Below the pieces are notes generated by a model. It was not told the origin of the DNA, did not search any database, and was given only the letters and a program-made list of their open reading frames with translations. From the NCBI RefSeq assembly GCF_017815515.1, contig NZ_CP072611.1, positions 992,001 through 1,056,000 on the forward strand: a DNA stretch of 64,000 nt, read 5' to 3'. The position numbers and the translations under genes were made by a program. Source of the DNA: Aureimonas populi (GTDB lineage: Bacteria > Pseudomonadota > Alphaproteobacteria > Rhizobiales > Rhizobiaceae). Of this stretch, positions 10,773 to 20,680 are shown in pieces (position 1 is the first letter of the stretch; each line of letters begins with the position of its first letter).

Positions 10773-11680
10773 GCCCGCCGGCCGCCGGGCAGCGGCAGGC
10801 GGCGCATCTGCACCATCGCCATCGGCGTCTTCAGGCTTTGCGCGTCGGTTTCCAGCGTCAGCTCGTCCGCCCCGCGCTTGGTGGTGCGCGCCAGGATTTC
10901 GTAGACGGCCGCCGTCGTCGCCTGCAGCGCCTTTTCCGGGCCGGCGCCGCTCAGGGTGCGGGCGAGGAACACGGCCGAGGTGAGGTCCCCCAGCCCGTGC
11001 GGCGCGCCCTCGATGCGCCGGTGCTCGGCCAGGAGGGCGCCGTTCCGGTCCACCAGGAGGTTGCCGATACCCCCGCGCAGCATCGCGAAGGCGGAGGTGA
11101 CGATGACGCAAGGGGGCCCCAGCGTCGAGGCCGCCTCGATCAGATGGGTGTTGTCGGAGAATTCCAGGCCCGTCAGGAACTCCAGCTCGAATCGATTGGG
11201 CGTGGCGATGTCGGCCAGCGGCAGGAGCCGGTCGCGGATCTGCTCCAGCGTTTCCTGCGGCTGGTAGAGCCGCCCGCCGCCCTCGCCCTCGTCGCCCACC
11301 ACCGGGTCGCACAGGAACAGCGCGCGCGGATTGGCCTTGCGCACCGCCTCCACCAGGCTCGCGGCCGGCTCGATCTGGCGCGGGGAGCCGAAATAGCCGG
11401 TCAGCACGGCGCCAACCTCGCCCAGCCACGGCGCGCCCGTCAGGTCGCCCATCAGCGCCGCGAAGGCGTCGTCCTCGGGCACGATCCGCGTCGCCGGCCC
11501 CCGCCCCGGATGCCAGGGCAGCGTCAGCGTGGGCACGGACCAGACGGGAAAGCCCAGCGATTCGAGTGCCAGCACGGCCGCGCGGTTGCCCACCGTGCCG
11601 CGCGCCACATGGCTGGAGATTGCGATGACGGCGGGCTTGTCGGCTCCGTTCGTCGCCTCGGCGGCTGTCGGCTGCGTCAT
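10769..11680 (-). CDS. pdxY: Pyridoxal/pyridoxamine kinase
   Basis: PfkB/ribokinase-superfamily kinase of vitamin B6 salvage, phosphorylating pyridoxal to pyridoxal 5'-phosphate. 303 residues. Seen: the N-terminal AISSHVARGTVGNRAA, which binds substrate, LTGYFGSPRQIE, the central FLCDPVVGDEGEGGGRLYQ, ATPNRFELEFLTG, and the C-terminal anion-hole region GAPHGLGDLTSAVFLA, where the family has GTGDLF-type sequences. Its ATG overlaps the stop codon of the upstream small gene by one base (TGATG), indicating translational coupling. The repeat element touches its stop codon. Confidence 0.93.
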   Translation of the reverse strand: MTQPTAAEATNGADKPAVIAISSHVARGTVGNRAAVLALESLGFPVWSVPTLTLPWHPGRGPATRIVPEDDAFAALMGDLTGAPWLGEVGAVLTGYFGSPRQIEPAASLVEAVRKANPRALFLCDPVVGDEGEGGGRLYQPQETLEQIRDRLLPLADIATPNRFELEFLTGLEFSDNTHLIEAASTLGPPCVIVTSAFAMLRGGIGNLLVDRNGALLAEHRRIEGAPHGLGDLTSAVFLARTLSGAGPEKALQATTAAVYEILARTTKRGADELTLETDAQSLKTPMAMVQMRRLPLPGGRRA

Positions 11681-11937
11681 CAGGGCAGGAGATGGTTCAC
11701 GACGAACATGACGGCGAGGACGAGGAAGCCGGCCAGCCCCGCCAGACGGCCGATGCGCGTTCCCACCACCTCGATGCGGTCGCTCTGGTCCACGTCGCGG
11801 GCGCTGAAATGCTCCCCGGCGCGCAGCACCATGCGCTCGGTGGAAGCGCCGATCTGCGGCTCGGTCTCCTGCCGCAGACGGGTGAGGATCGCATCCGCCT
11901 CGCGCTTGCGGGCTTCGTCGTCGTGATGGGCGTTCAT
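11680..11937 (-). CDS. Small hydrophilic protein with C-terminal membrane anchor, coupled to pdxY
   Basis: 85 residues from the ATG at 11937 (MNAHHDDEARKREADAILTRL). The first ~55 residues are charged and probably helical; one hydrophobic segment near residues 62-82 (LAGLAGFLVLAVMFVVNHLL) ends at the C terminus, so this looks like a tail-anchored or single-span protein. I do not recognise a named family. Its stop overlaps the pdxY start by one base, so the two are made together. It is divergent from gdhB with a 205-bp promoter region between them. Confidence 0.75.
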   Translation of the reverse strand: MNAHHDDEARKREADAILTRLRQETEPQIGASTERMVLRAGEHFSARDVDQSDRIEVVGTRIGRLAGLAGFLVLAVMFVVNHLLP

Positions 11938-12142
11938 GGAAGGAACCGTGGCGCAAAAGCCCCGCGAGGGCAAGGCGGGGCCGGCGCGCGCGATACGCGC
12001 CGGGCGGCTTTTCACCATGGACATGTACGGGGCCCTGCTCCAACTGTGGGCGCGTGACGGCGATCCTGAAGAGGGGTGGCCGCGCGGGAGGCACGGCAGG
12101 CGAGACGGCGCGCCGGGCAGCGGGCGCCGGGAAGGTTTGGAA

Positions 12143-15100
12143 ATGGGCGAAGAGGCAAGGCAGAAGGCGGCCGTGATCGGCGGCGTGGTGGAGGCTCTGG
12201 GATCGGATGAGGCGGCGGCCGGGCTGGCGCCCCTCCTCTTCGCCCGGCCCCCGGCCGAGGATCTGGCCGCCTTCGGCCCCGAGGCCCTGGCGCTGGCCGC
12301 CCGCCGGGCGCTCGCCGCGCTTCAGGCGCACGAGCCGCAGAAGGCGTTCGTGGCCGTGGAGGCGCCGCAAGGCTTCCGCCTGCGCGGCGAGCCGCTCCAG
12401 CTCGTCACCCTCGTCAACGACGACCGACCCTTCCTGTTCGATTCGGTGATCGCCGAGCTGGCCGACACCGCGCCGGAGATTCACTACATCTCGCACCCGG
12501 TGCTGGACGTGGCGCGCGGCGAGACGGGCCGCATCGCCTCCTTCCACGCCTCGCGGAAGGCCGCCTCGGGCCAGCCGGGCCGCGTCAGCCTCATCCAGGT
12601 CGCCACCGGGCGCCCCGCCGACCCCGAGGCGGGGGCGCGGCTGAAGGGGCGCCTGGAGGCGATCCTCGAGCAGGTCGCGCGCGCCAACGAGGACTTCTAC
12701 CCGATGCGCGAGCGCGTCGCGCGCGCCGCCTTCGCCCTGACGCGGCGCGCCGAGCATGTGGCGGACGCGGGCGTGCGCGCCCGGGTGGAGGAGAGCGCGC
12801 ACTTCCTGGAATGGCTGGTGGCGGACAATTTCACCTTCCTGGGCGTGCGCGAGTTCGAATATGCCACGCAGGCGGGCGGGGGCGCGATGCGCCGCAAGCC
12901 CGGCTCGGACCTCGGCATCCTGCGCGACCCGCAGGTGCGCGTGCTGCGCCGCGAGGGCGAGGAGAGCAGCCCCAGCCCCGAGCACCGCGCCTTCCTGGAA
13001 GCGCCTGAGCCGCTGATCGTGGCCAAGGCCAACGCCCGCTCCATCGTGCACCGGCGCGTCTACATGGACTATATCGGCGTCAAGGAATACGATTCGGCCG
13101 GCCGCCTGTGCGGCGAGCTGCGCATCGCCGGCCTCTTCACCGCCTCCGCCTACACCCAGCCCATCCTCTCCATCCCCTATCTGCGCCAGAAGGCGCAGAC
13201 GGTCATCGACCGTTTCGGCCTGCACCCCAAGTCCCATTCGGCCAAGGCGCTGCTCAACGCGCTGGAAACCTATTCGCGCGACGAGATCTTCCAGATAGAC
13301 ACCGATCTTCTGGAGAGCTTCATCGGCACGGTGCTGGAGCTGGGCGAGCGCCCGCGCGTGCGCGTGCTGCCGCGCATAGACCCGTTCGACCGCTTCGCCT
13401 CCGTGCTCGTCTTCGTGCCGCGCGAGCGCTACGACCAGCGCCTGCGCGAGGAGATCGGCCTGCTTCTGGCCGAGAGCTATGACGGGCACGTCTCCGTCTA
13501 CCACCCCTCCTTTCCGGAGGGGCCTCTGGTCCAGGTCCACTTCATCATCGGCCGCAGGGGCGGGCCGGCGCCGCGCCCGGACCCGGCGGTCCTGGAAGCG
13601 CGCATCACCGCCATGGCGCAGAACTGGCTCGACGCCTTCGATCGGGCCATGGCCGGCACCGGCCTCACGCGCGAGCTGACGGCGCTCGCCCCCGGCCTGC
13701 CGGTGGGCTATCGCGAGGCCGTCTCGCCGGCCGAGGCGGTGGCGGACGGGCGGCGCATCATCGCGCTCGCGCCGGGCGCGCCCCTCTCCGTCCAATTCCA
13801 CCGCCACGGCGCGGACGAGGCGGGGCTCCTGCGCCTCCGGCTCTATGTGCTGGGAGAGGCGCTGGCGCTGTCCACGCGCGTGCCGATCCTGGAGAACATG
13901 GGCTTCTCGGTCGGCTCGGAGCGCACCTTCGAGATTTCGCGGCCCGACGGCTCCACCGTCCACATCCACGACATGGACCTGACGCGCCGGCAGGGCGGCG
14001 GCTCCGCGCTGCCCGAGGACGGCGCGGCGCTGGGGGAGACCTTCTGCGCCGTCATCGACGGGCGCATCGAGAACGACGCCTTCAACGCGCTGGTGCTGGA
14101 GGGCGGGCTCGACTGGCGCGAGGCCAATATCCTGCGCGCCTACGGGCGCTATCTGCGCCAGGCGGGCCTGCCCTATTCCAACGGCTTCCTGGCCTCCGTG
14201 CTCCTGCGCCAGCCCGCCATCGCCCGCCAGATCTTCGCGCTTTTCGCCGCCAGCTTCGATCCCGCCTTCCCCGCCGAGCCGCAGGCGCCGGAACAGGGCG
14301 CGCGGGAGGAGGAGGATCCGCTCCTCGCCCGGGCCCGCGAGCGGGGGGCCGCACCCGCACGCATCGCGGCCGCCATCCTCTCCGCGCTCGACGCGGTGGA
14401 GAGCCTCGACGACGACCGCGTCCTTCGCCGCTACGCGCAGGTCGTCCTCGCCACGCTGCGCACCAACCACTACGCCATCCCCGATCCCTGCGCCGACGAG
14501 GGCTCGCGCCCCGACGCCGTCACCCCGGCGCTGGCCTTCAAGCTGGACCCGCACGCGCTGGGCGGCCTGCCCGCCCCCGTGCCCTTCCGCGAGATCTTCG
14601 TCTTCGACGCGCGGGTGGAAGGCGTGCATCTGCGCTTCGGCAAGGTCGCGCGCGGGGGCCTGCGCTGGTCGGACCGCAGCCAGGACTACCGCACCGAGGT
14701 GCTCGGCCTCGTCAAGGCGCAGCAGGTGAAGAACGCCGTCATCGTGCCGGTCGGGGCCAAGGGCGGCTTCTACCCCAAGCGCCTTCCCGATCCTTCGAGG
14801 CGCGACGCCTGGTTCGAGGCCGGGCGCGCGGCCTATATCGTCTTCATCGCCTCGCTGCTCTCGCTCACCGACAATGCCGTGGGCGAGGAAACCGTCACGC
14901 CCGAGCGGGTCATCGCCCATGACGGGCCGGACCCCTATTTCGTCGTCGCGGCAGACAAGGGCACCGCCACCTTCTCCGACACCGCCAACGCCATCGCGCA
15001 GGTGCAGGGCTTCTGGATGGACGACGCCTTCGCCTCCGGCGGCTCGGCCGGCTACGACCACAAGGGCATGGGCATCACCGCGCGCGGCGCCTGGGAGGCG

Positions 15101-17044
15101 GTGAAGCGGCACTTCCGGGAGCTGGGCAAGGGCGACAGGGCCTGGGATATCCAGGCAGAGCCCTTCACCATCGCCGGCTGCGGCGACATGTCGGGCGACG
15201 TCTTCGGCAACGGCATGCTTCTGTCAGAACAGATCAGGCTCGTCGCCGCCTTCGACCACCGCCACATCTTCATCGACCCCGATCCCGACCCTCGCCTCTC
15301 CTTCGCCGAGCGCAGGCGCCTGTTCGACAAGCCCCGCTCCTCCTGGGACGACTACGACCGCGCGCTCCTCTCCAAAGGCGGGCTGATCGTCTCCCGGCGG
15401 GAAAAGCGCGTGCGCCTTTCGGCCGAGGCGGCCCAGGCGCTGGGCTGGGACCGGCGCGAGGGCACGCCCGCCGAGCTCGTCTCGGCCATCCTGCGCGCGC
15501 CGGTGGACCTTCTCTGGTTCGGGGGCATCGGCACCTATATCCGTTCCACCTCCGAATCGAACGCCGATGTCGGGGACCGCGCCAACGATGCGATGCGCAT
15601 CACGGGCCGCGAGCTGCGTGCCCGCGTGGTGGGCGAAGGCGCCAATCTCGGCGCCACGCAGAAGGGCCGCATCGAGGCGGCCCGCGCGGGTGTGCGCATC
15701 AACACCGACGCCATCGACAATTCCGCCGGCGTCAACACCTCGGACGTGGAGGTGAACTTCAAGATCGCGCTGAAGCGGGCGATGGGCGAGGGCCGGCTGG
15801 AACGCGCGGAGCGCGACCGCCTTCTGGCCGCGATGACGCCTGAGGTCGCCGCTCTCGTCCTGTCCAACAACTATCTGCAATCCCTCGCCATCTCGCTGGA
15901 GGAGGCGGGCGGCCCGCAGCGCCTGTCTGGCCAGGCGCGGCTCATGCAGCGTCTGGAATCGACCGGCGCGCTCGACCGGGAGGTGGAAGCCCTGCCGACC
16001 GACGCGGCGCTCGCCGACCTGCGCGCCAAGGAGCGCGGCCTGACGCGGCCCGAGATCGCCGTCCTCCTCGCCTACGCCAAGATCGACCTCTTCGACCGCC
16101 TGGCCGAAAGCGCCCTGCCCGACGATCCGGCGCTGGCCGGCCGCCTGGAGGCCTATTTCCCGCAGGAGATGCGCAGGCTCTTCCCGGAGGACATCCGGTC
16201 GCACCGCCTGCGGCGCGAGATCATCGCGACCGCGCTGGCCAACGAGTTCGTCAACCGCCTCGGCATCGCGGCGGCGACGTTCCTGTCCGACGCCACCGGC
16301 GCGGACGCGGCGCGTGTCGTGTCCGCCTATGTCGCGGCCGCCGACGGCCTGGGCGCCGCGCCCCTCATCGCCGCCGTCGATGCGCTGGACGGCCGGGTGC
16401 GCGGTAAGGTCCAGCTCGGCCTCTACCAGGCGATCTCGAACTTCCTCATCATCGCCACCTTGCGCATCCTGCGCGGCGCCGGCGGGCCGATGGACGAGAC
16501 CGCCCGGCGGCTCGCCGCCGCCCTCGCCGGCTTGCGCGGCGAGCTTCAGGGCCTCTCCAGCGAGCGGGCCCGCACCGAGTACGAGAAGCGGCGCGCGGAC
16601 TGGATCGAGGCCGGCGTGCCGCCCGAGGAGGCGCAGGCCGTCGCGCTCCTGCCCCTCATCGCCCTCATCCCGGAGATCGACGCTGTTTCACGTGAAACAG
16701 GATGCACCCACGCGCAGGCCCTCGGCGTCTTCTTCGGCGTCACGCGCCTCCTGCGCATCGGCCAGATCGAGGCGTCCCTCCATTCCATGCGCCCGACGGA
16801 CTATTACGACATCCTGGCCCTTGAGCGGGCCGGCGCGCAGCTCTCCGCCGCGCGCCGCAAGATGACGATCGAGGCGCTGGCGGGCGCCGACGGATCGGGC
16901 GATCCGGTCGCGGACTGGGAAAGCCGCCGGGGCGCCGAGCTGCCGCGCATCGTGGCCGAGGTCAGCCGCCTCGCCGCGCCGGGCGAAGCTTCCGTCGCCC
17001 GCCTCACGCTGGCGGTCGGCCTGCTTCTGGACCTCGCCGGCTAG
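12143..17044 (+). CDS. gdhB: Large NAD-specific glutamate dehydrogenase (~180 kDa class)
   Basis: Oxidative deamination of glutamate to 2-oxoglutarate, feeding the TCA cycle; cytoplasmic. 1633 residues, matching the L_180 class of proteobacteria. N-terminal ~700 residues are the ACT-like regulatory modules (DRPFLFDSVIAEL near residue 95, NFTFLGVREFEY near 230). The catalytic core carries GGLRWSDRSQDYRTEVLGLVK and the catalytic-lysine region PVGAKGGFYPKRLP around residue 870; GEGANLGATQKGRIEAARAG follows in the nucleotide-binding part. I chose the ATG at 12143 (MGEEARQKAAVIGGVVEAL) with GAAGG 8 bases upstream; the frame extends 69 codons further but that part is not family-like and would overlap the divergent gene. 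A parS site is embedded in codons for AVSRET near the end. Confidence 0.95.
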   Translation: MGEEARQKAAVIGGVVEALGSDEAAAGLAPLLFARPPAEDLAAFGPEALALAARRALAALQAHEPQKAFVAVEAPQGFRLRGEPLQLVTLVNDDRPFLFDSVIAELADTAPEIHYISHPVLDVARGETGRIASFHASRKAASGQPGRVSLIQVATGRPADPEAGARLKGRLEAILEQVARANEDFYPMRERVARAAFALTRRAEHVADAGVRARVEESAHFLEWLVADNFTFLGVREFEYATQAGGGAMRRKPGSDLGILRDPQVRVLRREGEESSPSPEHRAFLEAPEPLIVAKANARSIVHRRVYMDYIGVKEYDSAGRLCGELRIAGLFTASAYTQPILSIPYLRQKAQTVIDRFGLHPKSHSAKALLNALETYSRDEIFQIDTDLLESFIGTVLELGERPRVRVLPRIDPFDRFASVLVFVPRERYDQRLREEIGLLLAESYDGHVSVYHPSFPEGPLVQVHFIIGRRGGPAPRPDPAVLEARITAMAQNWLDAFDRAMAGTGLTRELTALAPGLPVGYREAVSPAEAVADGRRIIALAPGAPLSVQFHRHGADEAGLLRLRLYVLGEALALSTRVPILENMGFSVGSERTFEISRPDGSTVHIHDMDLTRRQGGGSALPEDGAALGETFCAVIDGRIENDAFNALVLEGGLDWREANILRAYGRYLRQAGLPYSNGFLASVLLRQPAIARQIFALFAASFDPAFPAEPQAPEQGAREEEDPLLARARERGAAPARIAAAILSALDAVESLDDDRVLRRYAQVVLATLRTNHYAIPDPCADEGSRPDAVTPALAFKLDPHALGGLPAPVPFREIFVFDARVEGVHLRFGKVARGGLRWSDRSQDYRTEVLGLVKAQQVKNAVIVPVGAKGGFYPKRLPDPSRRDAWFEAGRAAYIVFIASLLSLTDNAVGEETVTPERVIAHDGPDPYFVVAADKGTATFSDTANAIAQVQGFWMDDAFASGGSAGYDHKGMGITARGAWEAVKRHFRELGKGDRAWDIQAEPFTIAGCGDMSGDVFGNGMLLSEQIRLVAAFDHRHIFIDPDPDPRLSFAERRRLFDKPRSSWDDYDRALLSKGGLIVSRREKRVRLSAEAAQALGWDRREGTPAELVSAILRAPVDLLWFGGIGTYIRSTSESNADVGDRANDAMRITGRELRARVVGEGANLGATQKGRIEAARAGVRINTDAIDNSAGVNTSDVEVNFKIALKRAMGEGRLERAERDRLLAAMTPEVAALVLSNNYLQSLAISLEEAGGPQRLSGQARLMQRLESTGALDREVEALPTDAALADLRAKERGLTRPEIAVLLAYAKIDLFDRLAESALPDDPALAGRLEAYFPQEMRRLFPEDIRSHRLRREIIATALANEFVNRLGIAAATFLSDATGADAARVVSAYVAAADGLGAAPLIAAVDALDGRVRGKVQLGLYQAISNFLIIATLRILRGAGGPMDETARRLAAALAGLRGELQGLSSERARTEYEKRRADWIEAGVPPEEAQAVALLPLIALIPEIDAVSRETGCTHAQALGVFFGVTRLLRIGQIEASLHSMRPTDYYDILALERAGAQLSAARRKMTIEALAGADGSGDPVADWESRRGAELPRIVAEVSRLAAPGEASVARLTLAVGLLLDLAG
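16684..16699. other. parS centromere site inside gdhB
   Basis: TGTTTCACGTGAAACA, a perfect match to the 16-bp chromosomal parS consensus bound by ParB. It lies within the gdhB coding sequence, where it encodes Val-Ser-Arg-Glu-Thr, about 20 kb from parAB. Confidence 0.93.
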
Positions 17045-17132
17045 AAACTGCGCAAACGCCCGGCCCGGTAGGCGCGCGGGCCGGCCCGCGCTACAGTCGG
17101 GCCGGCCGCCGGACGGTGGCAGGGAGGGACGA

Positions 17133-18575
17133 ATGGAAACCGCATTGCCCGCAGGGGGTTCGCCCGGCGACGGGCGGCCTGCGCTCAAGCGCCCTTCCGT
17201 CTGGGGCTGGATCAGCTTCGACTTCGCGGCCCAGCCCTTCTTCACGGTCGTCGTCACCTTCGTCTTCGGCCCCTATTTCGTCGCTCGGCTCGCGCCGGAC
17301 CCGGCGACGGGGCAGGCGGCATGGGCGGGCGCCATGACCGTCTCGGGCCTCCTTCTCGCCTTGGCGGCGCCCGTGCTCGGCGCGGTTGCCGACCGGGCGG
17401 GCCCCCGCAAACCGTGGCTTGCCGCCCTTGCCCTCGCCAAGATCGCCGCGCTCTGCGCGCTGTGGACGGCCGCGCCGGGCACGAGCCTCTTCCTGGCAGC
17501 CGCCTTCGTCGTCACCGCCAGCGTGGCGGCGGAGCTTTCCATCGTCCTCAACGATTCCATGATGCCGAGCCTGGTGGAGAGGCCCTCGATCGGCCTCGTC
17601 TCCAACATCGCCTGGGGGCTGGGCTATGGCGGCGGCATGATCGCGCTGATCGGCACCGTCCTCTTCCTGTCCGCCGACCCGGATACGGGACTGACGCTTC
17701 TGGGCCTGCCGGCGCTCTTCGGGCTGGACGCCGCCGAGGGCGAAGGCGCGCGGGCGACGGGGCCGCTCTCGGCGCTCTGGTATCTCGTCTTCGTCCTGCC
17801 GATGTTCTGGCTGGTGCCAGACCGCTCCCGCCGCGCCGATCCCCCGGCCCGGGCGATTCGCGAAGGGCTGGCGGAGCTGGCCGGCACCTGGCGGGAGGTG
17901 CGAAAGCGCGCCGCGCTCTTCCGCTTCATGCTGGCGCGGGTGCTCTATCAGGACGGGGTGAACGGCGTCCTCGTGCTCGGCGGGCCCTTCGCGGCCGGCA
18001 TGTTCGGCTGGAGCGTCGTGGAAAGCGGCCTCTTCGGCATCATCCTGAACGTCGCGGCCATCGCCGGCTGCGGGCTGGCCGGGCTGGTAGACCGCCGGCT
18101 GGGCTCCAAAAGCGTGGTGATGGCCTCGATCCTGTGCCTTGTCGCGGCGACCATCGGCATCGTTTCCACCGCGCCGGGCTCCACCCTGTTCGGGCTCGTC
18201 ACCTTCGCGGCCGGGCCCGATGGCGGCTTCTTCGACAGCGGGGCGGAGAAGGCCTTCCTCCTCTTCGGCGGCCTGATCGGCATCGCTTTCGGGCCGATCC
18301 AGGCCTCCTCGCGCTCCTGGCTCGCCCAGTCGGTCGAGCCGGCCGAGGCCGGCCGCTATTTCGGCCTCTACGCGCTGACGGGCCGCGTCAGCTCCTTCCT
18401 CGCCCCGCTCAGCGTCGCCACCCTCACCGCCTTTGCAGCCACGCGCACCGACCCCGCCACCGCCTCGCGCCTCGGCATGTCGGCCCTCATCGCCTTCTTC
18501 CTCGCCGGCCTGCTCGTCCTCCTCACCACCCGCGACCCGCGGCACGAGAGGCTGGAGGATCGCAGGGCCGGATAG
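17133..18575 (+). CDS. MFS transporter, UMF1 / Atg22-like family
   Basis: 480-residue integral membrane protein with about 12 hydrophobic spans. The start WGWISFDFAAQPFFTVVVTFVFGPYF, the loop GAVADRAGPRKPWLA after the second span, and LNDSMMPSLV followed by SNIAWGLGYGGGMIAL are hallmarks of the UMF1 (unknown major facilitator 1) family related to fungal vacuolar amino-acid effluxer Atg22. Substrate unknown; amino-acid or peptide efflux is the usual guess. It follows gdhB on the same strand after 88 bp and ends 15 bp from the convergent purH. Confidence 0.88.
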   Translation: METALPAGGSPGDGRPALKRPSVWGWISFDFAAQPFFTVVVTFVFGPYFVARLAPDPATGQAAWAGAMTVSGLLLALAAPVLGAVADRAGPRKPWLAALALAKIAALCALWTAAPGTSLFLAAAFVVTASVAAELSIVLNDSMMPSLVERPSIGLVSNIAWGLGYGGGMIALIGTVLFLSADPDTGLTLLGLPALFGLDAAEGEGARATGPLSALWYLVFVLPMFWLVPDRSRRADPPARAIREGLAELAGTWREVRKRAALFRFMLARVLYQDGVNGVLVLGGPFAAGMFGWSVVESGLFGIILNVAAIAGCGLAGLVDRRLGSKSVVMASILCLVAATIGIVSTAPGSTLFGLVTFAAGPDGGFFDSGAEKAFLLFGGLIGIAFGPIQASSRSWLAQSVEPAEAGRYFGLYALTGRVSSFLAPLSVATLTAFAATRTDPATASRLGMSALIAFFLAGLLVLLTTRDPRHERLEDRRAG

Positions 18576-18590
18576 GCGCCGAAGCTTCGT

Positions 18591-20201
18591 TCAATGCCGG
18601 AAGTGACGCATGCCGGTGAGCACCATGGCGATGCCGTGTTCGTCGGCGGCGCGGATCACCTCTTCGTCGCGCATCGAGCCGCCGGGCTGGATCACGGCCG
18701 TGGCGCCCGCCTCGACGGCGGAGAGAAGCCCGTCGGCGAAGGGGAAGAAGGCGTCGGACGCCACCGCCGAGCCCCGCGTCAGGGGCTCGCCGCCGGCCGC
18801 GCTTGCCGCGTCCTGCGCCTTGCGCGCGGCGATGCGGGCCGAATCCACCCGGCTCATCTGCCCTGCCCCGATGCCCACCGTCGCCAGGTCCCGGGCATAG
18901 ACGATGGCGTTCGACTTCACGTGCTTGGCCACCCGGAAGGCGAATTTCAGGTCGGCCATCTCGGTCGCCGTGGGCGCGCGCCTCGTCACGACCTTGAGGT
19001 CGAGATCGTCGATATGTCCCGCGTCGCGCGACTGGACGAGAAGCCCGCCCGCCACCGACTTCACCAGCGTGCCCCGGGCGCGCGGGTCCGGCAGGCCGCC
19101 GGTGAGGAGCAGGCGCAGGTTCTTCCTGGCGGCCACCAGCGCGATGGCCTCCTCGTCCGCCTCCGGCGCGATGATGACCTCGGTGAAGATCTTCACGATC
19201 TCGGCCGCGCTCGCCGCATCGAGGCGCCGGTTGAGCGCGACGATGCCGCCGAACGCCGAGACGGGGTCGCAGGCCAGCGCCCGCCCATAGGCCTGCGCCA
19301 GGCTCTCACCCTCCGCCACGCCGCAGGGGTTGGCGTGCTTGATGATCGCCACGGCCGCCGTGCGTTGCGGGTCGAACTCGGCCACCAGCTCGAAGGCGGC
19401 GTCGGTGTCGTTGATATTGTTGTAGGACAATTCCTTGCCCTGCACCTGGCGCGCGGTGGAAACGCCCGCGCGCACCTCGCCGGTGCGGTAGAAGGCCGCG
19501 CTCTGGTGCGGGTTCTCGCCGTAGCGCAGCGTTCCGGCGAGCGTGCCGGAGAAGCTGGCGCGCGCCGGCGCGCCTTCGCCCGCCTTTGCCGCGAACCATG
19601 CCGAGACCGCGCCGTCATAGGAGGCCGTCAGCCCGAAGGCCTTGGCGGCGAGGCGCCGGCGCAGGGAGAGGTCGGTGCCCTGCCCCTCCCTCACCGCCTC
19701 GAGGATCGCCCCGTAATCCGCCGGGTCGGTGGCCACCGCCACATAGGCGTGGTTCTTGGCCCCGGCACGGATCATGGCCGGCCCGCCAATGTCGATATTC
19801 TCGATGACCGCGGGCGCCTCGGCCCCGGAGGCGACGGTTTCCTCGAACGGGTAGAGATTGACCACCAGAAGGTCGATGCCCTGAATGCCGTGCGCCTCCA
19901 TCGCCGCCGCGTGCGCCGGGTCGGCGCGGATGCCGAGCAGCCCTCCGTGCACGGCGGGATGCAGCGTCTTCACGCGCCCGTCCATGATCTCGGGAAAGCC
20001 GGTGACGTCCGAGACGTCCCTCACCGCAAGGCCCGCCGCCGAAAGCGCCTTCGCGGTGCCGCCGGTCGAGAGAAGCTCGACGCCGAGTTCCGACAGGCCG
20101 CGCGCGAACTCCACCAGCCCGCTCTTGTCGAAGACGGACAGGAGCGCGCGGCGCAGGGGGAGGCGGTCGGGGGCGGGGAAAGTGTTGGCGGCAAGGGCCA
20201 T
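18591..20201 (-). CDS. purH: Bifunctional AICAR transformylase / IMP cyclohydrolase
   Basis: Last two steps of de novo purine synthesis: formyl transfer to AICAR and ring closure to IMP. 536 residues, full length. N-terminal MGS-like IMP cyclohydrolase domain ([18 protein letters not shown] near residue 18, [20 protein letters not shown] near residue 115), then the transformylase with [11 protein letters not shown] near residue 275, [23 protein letters not shown] and the terminal [10 protein letters not shown] and [11 protein letters not shown] motifs. It is the last gene of the minus-strand run htpX-rsmB-heparinase-lipoprotein-purH, an order common in rhizobia. No purine riboswitch seen upstream. 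Confidence 0.97.
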   Translation of the reverse strand: MALAANTFPAPDRLPLRRALLSVFDKSGLVEFARGLSELGVELLSTGGTAKALSAAGLAVRDVSDVTGFPEIMDGRVKTLHPAVHGGLLGIRADPAHAAAMEAHGIQGIDLLVVNLYPFEETVASGAEAPAVIENIDIGGPAMIRAGAKNHAYVAVATDPADYGAILEAVREGQGTDLSLRRRLAAKAFGLTASYDGAVSAWFAAKAGEGAPARASFSGTLAGTLRYGENPHQSAAFYRTGEVRAGVSTARQVQGKELSYNNINDTDAAFELVAEFDPQRTAAVAIIKHANPCGVAEGESLAQAYGRALACDPVSAFGGIVALNRRLDAASAAEIVKIFTEVIIAPEADEEAIALVAARKNLRLLLTGGLPDPRARGTLVKSVAGGLLVQSRDAGHIDDLDLKVVTRRAPTATEMADLKFAFRVAKHVKSNAIVYARDLATVGIGAGQMSRVDSARIAARKAQDAASAAGGEPLTRGSAVASDAFFPFADGLLSAVEAGATAVIQPGGSMRDEEVIRAADEHGIAMVLTGMRHFRH

Positions 20202-20306
20202 GGGGCTGAAATCTCCGGGCGCGTCAGCGGGGGCCCGGAGCGGCGGCCGGGCCTTTCCGCCGCCCCATAGACCATTGCGGCGGCGGCCGGAACCCGTTCA
20301 TTGCGT

Positions 20307-20444
20307 TCAGCGCGCCTCGCGGCCCTCACGCGCGGCGGCGGTGTCGCGCTCCAGATTGTCCAGCGTCTGCGGCAGGACACCCACGGTGCGGGTCATCCCG
20401 CAGGCGGACAGGAAGAGGACGGCGAACAGAAGGATCGGGCGCAT
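20307..20444 (-). CDS. Very small lipoprotein (45 residues)
   Basis: From the ATG at 20444: MRPILLFAVLFLSACG followed by about 30 polar residues ending EGREAR. The hydrophobic start with lipobox LSAC predicts signal peptidase II cleavage before Cys15 and a mature lipopeptide of about 31 residues. It has the size and shape of entericidin-like or small rhizobial lipoproteins, but I recognise no specific family. It sits between the heparinase-like gene and purH on the same strand. Confidence 0.6.
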   Translation of the reverse strand: MRPILLFAVLFLSACGMTRTVGVLPQTLDNLERDTAAAREGREAR

Positions 20445-20557
20445 CCACCCAAGATCGGATCGTTCCGCGCCCGATTCAATGGCTGAACGCTCCTCGTGCG
20501 GACCTTTCGCCGGCATACCTTTTGGTTATCCGCTCTCCCTTGGTCATTCCTCCCGTA

Positions 20558-20584
20558 GTCATCCCGGCTTTGATCCGGGATGAC
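20558..20584. repeat. Palindromic intergenic repeat (GTCATCCCGG type)
   Basis: Perfect 10-bp inverted arms GTCATCCCGG and CCGGGATGAC flank the 7-nt loop CTTTGAT. This arm sequence is a widespread intergenic palindrome in alphaproteobacterial genomes. It lies in the 236-bp gap 20445-20680, where I see no gene. Possible roles are mRNA 3'-end stabilisation or simply a REP-type repeat. Confidence 0.7.
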
Positions 20585-20680
20585 GAAGAGCCAAGGCAGG
20601 AGCCGGCCGAGGCCGGGGCGGGGGCGGGACGTGAGCCTCCGTGAAGCGCACGATCCGGCGGTGCCCCGCGCTCCGTCCGC

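Noticed and set aside
11936..12142. N-terminal extension of gdhB by 69 codons
   Set aside because: The residues are low-complexity and not family-like, the extension would overlap the divergent gene's start region, and the ATG at 12143 has a better ribosome-binding site.
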